Position numbers and translations under genes: made by a program. A stretch of 20,755 nucleotides of DNA from Planctomycetaceae bacterium (GTDB lineage Bacteria > Planctomycetota > Planctomycetia > Pirellulales > Thermoguttaceae): contig JAIRPZ010000204.1 in the NCBI GenBank assembly GCA_031256755.1, positions 1 through 20,755 on the forward strand, read 5' to 3'. Position 1 is the stretch's first letter. Each line of letters starts with the position of its first letter. Shown in pieces: positions 14,554 through 20,755 of this stretch. The notes beneath the pieces are model-generated. The model worked only from the letters and a program-made list of their open reading frames with translations, did not search any database and was not told the origin of the DNA.

Positions 14554-16143
14554 TTACCATTTCAGCCCGAACTTTCCGCTGCCGGTACTTTCCGTGCCGC
14601 CCCGCAACGGACCCTTGTACGGATTTTTAATTTTTACCGGTTCCTCTTCTGAGGACGGACGAACATCCTCCGCTTGGGATTCCGCAACTGTCTCACTCGC
14701 CTTCGCCGTCTGCCGGACGGCTTCTTTCATCGATAACGCCATTTTCCGATTGTCTCCGTCAATGCCGATGATGAACACGTCGATCCAATCCCCTTCTTTG
14801 ACAACTTCCTTCACACTGCCGACCCGTTTGACTGAAAGTTCGCTGATATGGACAAGCCCTTCCACGCCCGGCATCAATTCGACAAACGCCCCGAAATCCG
14901 TAATTTTTGTCACCTTGCCCCGGACAACCGTTTTCGGCTGAAACCGTTCCAAAATGTTTGCCCAAGGATTGGTGGAATCATCCCGGTAAATCAGTCCGAT
15001 ACGATTGCCGTTTTCATCAATTTTGGCGATCCGCACCTTGATACGGGTGCCTTCAGTTAGGACATCGCTGGGATGCCGGATCCGCCCCCAAGACATTGCC
15101 CCGATGGGAATAAATCCGTCTGCTCCGCCGAGATCAACAAAGGCACCGGCATCAATGAGTTTCCGTACCAATCCCTCACGTTCCTGACCGATTTCAAGAG
15201 ATGCCAAGAGAAGATTCCGTTTTTCTTCCCGCTCCCGCAGCAGCAACGACTTGCGGCTTAACACGAGATTCCGCCGCTCCACATTCACTTCGTCTACAAT
15301 ACATGTCAATTTCTGACCGACATACTGTTCTGTATTTTCGACCCGGAAAAGATCAATCTGGCTGATCGGCATAAATCCCCGCAGCCGGTTGACTTCACAT
15401 TCCAGACCGCCGGTATTGGTTTTTGTTACCAATGCTTCCACGACCATACCTTCCTGAACTTGCGACCAATCCCGAACATCGGCGGCGGCAAGCGGCACAG
15501 AAACCTCGTATAAACCGTCCATTTTGGAAAAACGGATAACGGTCACTTGGATTTCCTGCCCGATTTTCGGCATTTCATCCGCCGGAAACATTTTGTACGA
15601 AACGATTCCCTGTTCCCGCACGCCGAGATCGAGAAAAACATTATCGCTGCCGAGCGACAAAACCCTTGCCTTAACCTTCGTGTCCGGTTCGAGTGTTTGG
15701 TCGTCGGCAGTATCGGCGGACTTTTTAAGCAGGGATTCGGCGGCGGCTTCGTCGCCGAAAACGGCAGCGAATTCGGCTTCAAGGTCATCCGACATTTTTC
15801 CCCCGCGCACTTTGGGAATTTGAACGGTTCGTACCGGTGTTATCGGAGCGTTTTGCAGGGCTTTTTCACTGCTGCGGGACTTGGGATCAGGATATTCTGC
15901 GGGATCGTCCTCTTTCGGTGTACCGGCAGCGGGTGTGAAATCAGACGGCATTGGTTTGACATTCTCCGGCTTTTCCGGCGGATACGTTTCGGTACGGGAA
16001 ACCGGCTTGGGTGGTTCTCCGACAACGGGAACAACCGGAGCAGGACGGTATGCTTCAGGATTACGTTGGGAACCGATGAGACGTTTCGGCTTCGGGAGAT
16101 CAACTTGCGGCTGTTCGGGCAGCATTTCTTCGGGAACGGACAT
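14554..16143 (-). CDS. rpsA: S1-domain RNA-binding protein, ribosomal protein S1-like
   Basis: The 529-residue protein has a Pro-rich, charged N-terminus (1-110) and four S1 OB-fold repeats at about 154-218, 228-298, 318-388 and 404-475. The last is the most typical: GKVTKITDFGAFVELMPGVEGLVHISEL. E. coli S1 has six repeats, but four-repeat S1 proteins are usual in many phyla. It should bind U-rich mRNA leaders and help bring messages to the 30S subunit; a general S1-type RNA-binding role is the alternative. The frame is open upstream to 16236, but that would cross the -10 element at 16184-16189, so I chose ATG 16143, which has a U-rich leader and no Shine-Dalgarno. It lies upstream of rpmC on the same strand. 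Confidence 0.88.
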   Translation of the reverse strand: MSVPEEMLPEQPQVDLPKPKRLIGSQRNPEAYRPAPVVPVVGEPPKPVSRTETYPPEKPENVKPMPSDFTPAAGTPKEDDPAEYPDPKSRSSEKALQNAPITPVRTVQIPKVRGGKMSDDLEAEFAAVFGDEAAAESLLKKSADTADDQTLEPDTKVKARVLSLGSDNVFLDLGVREQGIVSYKMFPADEMPKIGQEIQVTVIRFSKMDGLYEVSVPLAAADVRDWSQVQEGMVVEALVTKTNTGGLECEVNRLRGFMPISQIDLFRVENTEQYVGQKLTCIVDEVNVERRNLVLSRKSLLLREREEKRNLLLASLEIGQEREGLVRKLIDAGAFVDLGGADGFIPIGAMSWGRIRHPSDVLTEGTRIKVRIAKIDENGNRIGLIYRDDSTNPWANILERFQPKTVVRGKVTKITDFGAFVELMPGVEGLVHISELSVKRVGSVKEVVKEGDWIDVFIIGIDGDNRKMALSMKEAVRQTAKASETVAESQAEDVRPSSEEEPVKIKNPYKGPLRGGTESTGSGKFGLKW

Positions 16144-16183
16144 GAACAATATAAAAAAACAATTTTTCAGGAATGTCTCCCCT

Positions 16184-16189
16184 ATTCTA
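16184..16189 (-). promoter_or_regulatory. Extended -10 promoter of the S1-like gene
   Basis: On the minus strand TAGAAT (16184-16189) is preceded by TGC, forming an extended -10. No good -35 was found. RNA would start near 16177, about 34 nt before the start codon. Confidence 0.5.
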
Positions 16190-16527
16190 GCATGTTTTTG
16201 TGCAAAAGGGAGTATGATCGGAAAAGGGCTTGGCACGCAGTGAATGCAACGCCGATAACTTGCCTAAATTGCCGTGTTCCCGCGTCTAAACCAGACGCAA
16301 TCACCTCGCTCGTGTCGTTGTCTGCTGCGTCTACCGCCCGCCATCACACCATACTCGGATATTCCGCGTGATAAAGACACCGCATCCCGTCCATTATCTA
16401 CCCGGATTTTACCGCAGGAACGGGTCTTAAAATATTTTTGTTGTCGTTGCTTATATTGTCTTCTTTTTTTAATTTTGCAAGCACCGGTTTGCGTCCGTAT
16501 GCTTTCTGCTGAATTTTTTCTATTTTA
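16190..16527. other. Intergenic region without a supported gene
   Basis: This spacer separates the divergent S1-like and metalloprotease genes. It holds a hairpin, GCGTCT (16282-16287) with AGACGC (16293-16298) around a 5-nt loop, and becomes very T-rich toward 16527. Short frames on both strands lack ribosome sites and recognisable motifs, so I call no gene. Confidence 0.6.
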
Positions 16528-16555
16528 TTGACTTTTCCGAAAAAGGATTTATAAT
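16528..16555 (+). promoter_or_regulatory. Promoter of the metalloprotease gene
   Basis: TTGACT (16528-16533), a 16-bp spacer and a perfect TATAAT (16550-16555). RNA would start near 16562, giving a leader of about 40 nt that is A/T-rich and has no Shine-Dalgarno. Confidence 0.8.
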
Positions 16556-16601
16556 ACTTCACGTATTTTTTCTATTTTAACATTCCACAAACATTTTCAC
16601 T

Positions 16602-19430
16602 ATGAAAAAGTTACTGTTTTTGCTTCTTTTTGCCGTTTGCCTGCTCCCTGTCTATGCACAGGACAGCAAACCACCCATTGCGGCGATCCTTGCACAAGAC
16701 AAAGGGGACAAGCCCGCCGCCGATAAAGATAAACCGCGTCCGATCAAAGATGTCCTGCCGGACGCAAAGAAAATTGACGGACTTTTCACCTTTTATCAGA
16801 AAAAGGATAAACTTTACGCTGAAATTAAAGGTTCTAACCTGAACACCGATTACCTCATCGCGATGGCGGTGGCACGCGGTTCCGGCACAACCGTCATCGG
16901 CGGATTCACCCTCGATGACTGGCTCTGGCAGTTCCGCAAAGTGAACGACACGATCCAAGTTGTCCGGCGGAATATCCGGTTCAAAGCCGATTCAGGCACG
17001 CCCGAAGCCAAAGCAGTTGATGTCGCTTACTCCGACAGCATTTTGTACAGTTTGCCGATCATCGCATCCGGTGACGGCGGCGGTGACGTAATTGATCTCG
17101 CTCCGATATTTATGACGGATTTGCCGAAACTCGGTATCGGTGCTTTTGACCGCAGCCGATCAACTTGGGAAGTCGTCAAAGGATTTACCAACAACATGGA
17201 ATTCCGGGTTGCGGCAACGTATTCCGGCGGTTCTTTTCGTTCCATGCGGATGGGAGGCGGCAATGCTTCGCCCGACCCGCAAAGTGTCGGCGTGACGCTG
17301 CATTACTCGATCAGTAGACTGCCCTCCTCCGGCTACACACCAAGGATTGCTGACCCGCGTATCGGTTATTTTGCAACATCGCACAAGAATTTTTCCCGTG
17401 CCGCCGAAGACGATCACACAATCCGGTACATTAACCGCTGGAATCTGCAAAAGGCTGATCCGTCAGCAAATCTTTCGCCGCCGAAGAAACCCATTGTTTT
17501 TTGGGTAGAAAAAACTGTCCCGTTCAAGTACCGGAATGCTGTCCGCGAAGGAATTGCGGAATGGAACAAGGCGTTTGAAAAAGTCGGCATCATCAACGCC
17601 ATCGAAGTCCGGCAGCAGGCGGATAACGACATTTGGGATGCGGAAGATATTAATTACAATACCGTCCGCTGGATTACGGCTGATGCCGGTTTTGCTATGG
17701 GACCGAGCCGTGTGAATCCGCTAACCGGAGAAATTCTGGATGCAGACATTATTATTGACGCAAGTTGGATCGACCATTGGCGGACGCAATTCGATTATTC
17801 GATTGCCGATATTTTGCCCTCCGAACCGGGAAAAGCCGGAAAAGATTGGGAAGCCCGGTACCGGGCGAAACGGCAGCATTATTCCGAAGAAAACGGAGAC
17901 ACGGAACACAAGCATGATTCGGTGCGGTGTACGTGTACCTATGTGCAGGAAAAAGCCGCCCATTTTGCTTTGGCTTCGTTAGCCCTTGCTGCCGGAGACG
18001 GCGATAAAGAGGGCAAAGAAGAAGAAAACGCCGAAGAAAAAAAGGAGAACGGCGAAAAGAAGGAAGAAGGTAAGGACGAAGAGAAAAAAGAGGACAAAAA
18101 AGAGAAAAAACCGTCCCGAAAAGAAAAAGAAAAGGAAATGAACGAAAAGTTTGAAAAACTCGTTCAGGACGGCATCAAGGACGTAATTATGCATGAAGTG
18201 GGGCATACACTCGGCTTGCGGCATAATTTTGAAGCAAGCAGTTGGTTGACGCTTGATGAAATCAACGATCCGGGACGCAGTAAAGAATTCGGTTTTGCCG
18301 GTTCGGTTATGGATTACATTCCGATCAACATTGCTCCGAAGGGAAAACCGCAGGGAGATTATTTTATGACCACGCTGGGACCTTACGATTATCTGGCGAT
18401 AGAATACGGGTATAAAACGATTTCCGGCGGAACAGACGGTGAAAAGAGGGAACTGGCGAAAATTGCTTCCAGACAAGCCGAAAAGGGGTACAACTACGCC
18501 ACCGATGAGGACTTGATGCGAGGCCATGATGATCCGCGGACGGAACGGTATGATCTCGGCAAAGATCCTCTGGCGTTTTCACAGCGGGGGTTGGAACTAT
18601 ACAAACAACTGCTGCCGGAAATCCTTGACCGGGCTATTCGGGACAACGGGTCCTACCGTGATGTCGGCAGATTTTACCTGTTGCTGATTCGTCAACGTGC
18701 CAGGGAGAACAATTTTTTGATCCGCAATCTCGAAGGATTGTACCAAAACCGTGATTTTAAGGGTGATCCCGGCAACCGTCCGCCGATTCAGACGGTTGAT
18801 GCGAAAACGCGGCGGGAAACGGTCAAATTCCTTTGTGAAAATACATTCGGAGCGGCAGAGTTTATGATTCCGCCGGAAGTGTACAATCAATTCGGTAAAG
18901 AGATGTGGTACAGCGACGGTTCGCTTTCGTCAGTCGGAGTTTTCCCGCCTATTGCGGACATTGCGGCATCGATTCAGTCGGGAACGCTGGAAAGACTGAT
19001 TGCTCCTTGGGTGCTGGATGCCTTGTCTGATGCAATGTACCGTGTACCGGAATCGGAAGAGGTTTATACGGCCGAGGAGTTGTTCAATACCGTTACGGCT
19101 TCTGTTTTCAGCGAATTGGAAACAATCAAAAATGGTGAATTTTCGGCAAGAAAGCCGGCAATTCCTGCGCTGCGGCGAATACTGCAAGAAGATTATTTCA
19201 TGATGTTGAGTATGTACGCCAACGGAGAAATGCTGCTGATATTCGGCGATGCAAATTCGGCAAGGTCGCTTGCCCGGTTGGAGTTGCAGCGGATTCAGCA
19301 AAAGATTGATGCTTTTCTGAAAGACAAAGGCAAGCCGAAATTAGATACGACATCGTCTGTCCATTTGACCACTTTGCGGGATCGTATCAAAAAACTGCTT
19401 GATGCGAATGTCCTGCGGCAAGTACCGTAG
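16602..19430 (+). CDS. Secreted zinc metalloprotease of the DUF5117/DUF4953 type
   Basis: The 942-residue protein begins with a signal peptide (MKKLLFLLLFAVCLLPVYA, cleavage after residue 20). A DUF5118-like segment (about 45-95) and a DUF5117-like region (about 95-300) precede the catalytic domain. The zinc site is HEVGHTLGLRH, with H531, E532, H535 and H541, the HExxHxxGxxH metzincin pattern. A Met-turn follows in SVMDY (M570). It should cut proteins or peptides outside the cytoplasm; the substrate is unknown. A Lys/Glu-rich stretch (about 465-511) sits just before the zinc site and looks like a flexible insert. The C-terminal 300 residues are helical. ATG 16602 is the first codon after the promoter and gives a clean signal peptide, though no Shine-Dalgarno is seen. 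The gene is monocistronic, with a hairpin terminator right after it. Confidence 0.9.
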   Translation: MKKLLFLLLFAVCLLPVYAQDSKPPIAAILAQDKGDKPAADKDKPRPIKDVLPDAKKIDGLFTFYQKKDKLYAEIKGSNLNTDYLIAMAVARGSGTTVIGGFTLDDWLWQFRKVNDTIQVVRRNIRFKADSGTPEAKAVDVAYSDSILYSLPIIASGDGGGDVIDLAPIFMTDLPKLGIGAFDRSRSTWEVVKGFTNNMEFRVAATYSGGSFRSMRMGGGNASPDPQSVGVTLHYSISRLPSSGYTPRIADPRIGYFATSHKNFSRAAEDDHTIRYINRWNLQKADPSANLSPPKKPIVFWVEKTVPFKYRNAVREGIAEWNKAFEKVGIINAIEVRQQADNDIWDAEDINYNTVRWITADAGFAMGPSRVNPLTGEILDADIIIDASWIDHWRTQFDYSIADILPSEPGKAGKDWEARYRAKRQHYSEENGDTEHKHDSVRCTCTYVQEKAAHFALASLALAAGDGDKEGKEEENAEEKKENGEKKEEGKDEEKKEDKKEKKPSRKEKEKEMNEKFEKLVQDGIKDVIMHEVGHTLGLRHNFEASSWLTLDEINDPGRSKEFGFAGSVMDYIPINIAPKGKPQGDYFMTTLGPYDYLAIEYGYKTISGGTDGEKRELAKIASRQAEKGYNYATDEDLMRGHDDPRTERYDLGKDPLAFSQRGLELYKQLLPEILDRAIRDNGSYRDVGRFYLLLIRQRARENNFLIRNLEGLYQNRDFKGDPGNRPPIQTVDAKTRRETVKFLCENTFGAAEFMIPPEVYNQFGKEMWYSDGSLSSVGVFPPIADIAASIQSGTLERLIAPWVLDALSDAMYRVPESEEVYTAEELFNTVTASVFSELETIKNGEFSARKPAIPALRRILQEDYFMMLSMYANGEMLLIFGDANSARSLARLELQRIQQKIDAFLKDKGKPKLDTTSSVHLTTLRDRIKKLLDANVLRQVP

Positions 19431-19436
19431 ATGATG

Positions 19437-19477
19437 CCGCCGGGCGGCAGGCAGCCCCTGCTGGCGGGCGTTTTTTT
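19437..19477 (+). terminator. Terminator of the metalloprotease gene
   Basis: A GC-rich interrupted stem (CCGCC 19437-19441 with GGCGG 19463-19467, CAGG 19448-19451 with CCTG 19457-19460) is followed by GCG and seven T residues (19471-19477). A second small hairpin (19482-19487 with 19494-19499) lies just beyond. Confidence 0.75.
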
Positions 19478-19550
19478 GAGCGGGGGATATACGTCCCCCA
19501 TTAAATCACACAAAAACAAACGGCGGGCGACTGCCCGGAGTTCTTATTTC

Positions 19551-19564
19551 CTAGTACATAATCC
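19551..19564 (+). repeat. Left terminal inverted repeat of the IS630-like element
   Basis: CTAGTACATAATCC is the outer end. A promoter-like pair for the transposase, TTGTCC (19574-19579) and CATAAT (19597-19602) with a 17-bp spacer, lies just inside it. Confidence 0.65.
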
Positions 19565-19636
19565 GTTTTGTTTTTGTCCTTTACATGATAAAATGCCATA
19601 ATGTTATTATCACAAGGATATTCACGGAGGAGATCA

Positions 19637-20213
19637 ATGGCAAAATTCTATTCAATGGACTTGTGGACAAGTGTCATAAACGACATTCACAGCGGACATT
19701 CCGAAAGAACAACAGCCGAAAAGTTCGGAATGTCCTGCCAATGGATTCAACAACTCAAACGGCAGAAAAAACAAACCGGCTCTTTTGAAGCCAAGCCGCT
19801 CAAAGGCGTTGTCGGCGCAAAACGAAAACTCAAAACCCTTTCAGGAACAACTCAAGAAATGCGTTGCTGAACTTGCTGCAATGATGAAGAAGTTTGTCAA
19901 AGTAAGCGGTTCAATGATTGGTTGGGAATTAAAGATTCCCGGATTCACTTATAAAAAGAGTTTGATAGGCTACCGAGGGTATTTGTGTGATTCGCCGCAG
20001 CGGAATGATTGCATCGAAGTCATTTGCCGGCGGGACAACGAATGCAAAGTTCATCGATTTTATTCGGGACGATTTATGTCCGCATTTTCATCGCGGTGTT
20101 GCCGTGTTTTGTATTCACCGCCTTACAGTCCTGATTTTAATCCGCTAGAGTTGAGCTTCCCGAAGGTGAAGGTGGTGCTTCGCAAACGCTGTATTTGTGA
20201 TATGAATAATTGA
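19637..20213 (+). pseudogene. IS630-family transposase, frameshifted and deleted
   Basis: ATG 19637 has a strong ribosome site (GGAGGAG). The first frame encodes the typical helix-turn-helix start (YSMDLWTSVINDIHSGHSE, then AEKFGMSCQWIQQLKRQ). An extra A at about 19835 shifts the frame; the reading continues as PFQEQLKKCVAELAA to about 19970. A third frame from 19987 gives RRSGMIASKSFAGGTTNAKF and FIRDDLCPHF, typical of the middle of these transposases. The second frame then returns with YSPPYSPDFNPLE, which holds the last catalytic Glu. The segments that normally carry the first and second catalytic Asp are missing. At least three breaks are needed, so this is decay rather than programmed frameshifting. 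Confidence 0.85.
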
Positions 20214-20302
20214 TTACGATTCGTTAAAATGTTCCGAAGTTAATAACGCAGGATGACTGCCAAGGATATTATAAACACTGCGGATACGGACCGTAACTTT
20301 TA

Positions 20303-20316
20303 GGGTTATGTGCTAG
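20303..20316 (-). repeat. Right terminal inverted repeat of the IS630-like element
   Basis: GGGTTATGTGCTAG mirrors the left end with two mismatches. It also supplies the stop codon of the neighbouring ISAs1-like fragment, so it marks the junction between the two elements. Confidence 0.65.
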
Positions 20317-20461
20317 TGGAGATGCCCGCCAGCAGCCCGGGTATGACAATGGCGATGACGGTGTGAAACGGGTGGGAGACTCCGTGTTTTGACCGCGGGT
20401 CGGGGACGCTGTGGAGGCATTGCAGAAGTTGGGCGGCGGCAGATGTTTCGGAAGAGGACAT
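20306..20461 (-). pseudogene. ISAs1-like transposase, N-terminal fragment
   Basis: From ATG 20461, preceded by AAAGGAG (20468-20474), the minus strand encodes 51 residues. LLQCLHSVPDPRSKHGVSHP and the hydrophobic segment TVIAIVIPGLLAGIS match the conserved start of ISAs1-family transposases (the DDE_Tnp_1-associated domain, with its PDPR motif). The reading is cut off at the right end of the IS630-like element, whose inverted repeat supplies the TAA stop. The rest of the ISAs1 gene is not visible on the other side of that element, so sequence was lost as well as interrupted. Confidence 0.7.
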
Positions 20462-20483
20462 TGCGGACTCCTTTGTATTTTGG

Positions 20484-20755
20484 GAACGGGAAAATAATTA
20501 TCTGTTCTTACATACGAAAGAATATCAAAAATGTCGGGTAAAAATTTGCAATTCAGGAAACTCCGCAACGGACTGCATCAGCGGCAAAGAATATCTCAAA
20601 TTGATTGAAAACAGTTATGAACTCCGCTCGGCATATGAAGAGTTTTCGCCTATGTTTTCAGCACTTTGCGAATGTGCGGAGGGAAAAATAACGGCGGACG
20701 AAGCGGGAAAGCGTATTGACGATCACAGTTACCGGGCAATGTATTTTCGGGACGA
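20484..20755 (+). CDS. Hypothetical protein, partial, probably 5'-truncated
   Basis: A frame open from 20367 to the window end becomes protein-like from about 20484: ENNYLFLHTKEYQKCRVKIC, then KEYLKLIENSYELRSAYEEF and AGKRIDDHSYRAMYFRD. There is no ATG, GTG or TTG in frame before about 20649, and the upstream part overlaps the start region of the ISAs1-like fragment. The gene has probably lost its 5' end to an insertion, or starts on an unusual codon. I recognise no family. The 3' end is beyond the window. Confidence 0.5.

Larger units (their letters stand above)
19551..20316 (+). mobile_element. Degenerate IS630-family insertion sequence
   Basis: The element is bounded by imperfect inverted ends: CTAGTACATAATCC (19551-19564) and GGGTTATGTGCTAG (20303-20316), matching at 12 of 14 positions when one is reversed. 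Both ends contain TA, the target that IS630/Tc1-mariner elements duplicate. At about 0.77 kb it is shorter than the usual 1.1 kb and encodes only a broken transposase. It cannot move by itself but might be mobilised by an intact relative. Confidence 0.75.

Noticed and set aside
16250..16371. A peptide resembling the end of an IS3-type integrase (ARHHTILGYSA)
   Set aside because: Only a few residues match, with no supporting integrase motifs upstream; the same frame upstream is antisense to the S1-like gene.
19820..19850. Programmed frameshift at the AAAACCCTTT stretch in the IS630-like transposase
   Set aside because: Further frame breaks and missing catalytic segments downstream show that the gene is decayed.
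20269..20568. A 99-residue minus-strand frame across the IS junction
   Set aside because: It is in a different frame from the ISAs1-like fragment, has no ribosome site and crosses the end of the IS630-like element.

Overview
The window looks like chromosomal DNA of a planctomycete, perhaps an anaerobic or host-associated member of the Pirellulales. This is inferred from gene content. The left edge carries the C-terminus of a PEP-CTERM/exosortase substrate. There is also a DUF1559-type protein with an H-X9-DG motif, a large DUF5117/DUF4953-type secreted metalloprotease, a four-domain S1 protein with a proline-rich N-terminus, and a small Cys-rich lipoprotein. An orphan FrhB/FdhB-like iron-sulfur protein hints at anaerobic redox metabolism. 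No rRNA, tRNA or CRISPR array was seen.

Region 1 (1-2300): the tail of the PEP-CTERM protein and a two-way terminator, then cysK on the minus strand with a near-consensus promoter and a possible operator. Divergent from cysK is the FrhB-like protein with two 4Fe-4S motifs. Region 2 (2421-5811): a two-gene operon for exported proteins, an alpha/beta hydrolase of the predicted-peptidase/esterase type and a protein with a C-terminal thioredoxin domain. It ends in a hairpin terminator that abuts the next promoter. Region 3 (5799-12170): a restriction-modification-like island of two large proteins. Each fuses an HsdR_N-like PD-(D/E)xK nuclease domain to an N6/N4-type DNA methyltransferase, and each has its own promoter. 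The second gene overlaps a membrane protein that joins a TM2-like region to a DUF1559-like domain.

Region 4 (12178-13878): a probably decayed small gene, a minus-strand lipoprotein gene with a 24-bp coding repeat, and an exbD without exbB. Region 5 (13859-16189): minus-strand rpmC-rpsQ (L29-S17), found without their usual S10-operon neighbours and next to an S1-like gene. A perfect 15-nt inverted repeat brackets the L29-S17 pair. Region 6 (16528-19477): the monocistronic secreted zinc metalloprotease. Region 7 (19551-20755): a decayed IS630-family element with recognisable inverted ends, abutting the N-terminal fragment of an ISAs1-like transposase, then a hypothetical reading frame with no visible start that leaves the window.

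The strongest leads for new biology are the paired nuclease-methyltransferase genes with their overlapping membrane gene, and the displaced L29-S17 cassette with its flanking repeats. A recurring start arrangement is also seen: TAAAAT, TATAAT or TAGAAT about 35-47 nt before start codons that lack a Shine-Dalgarno sequence.
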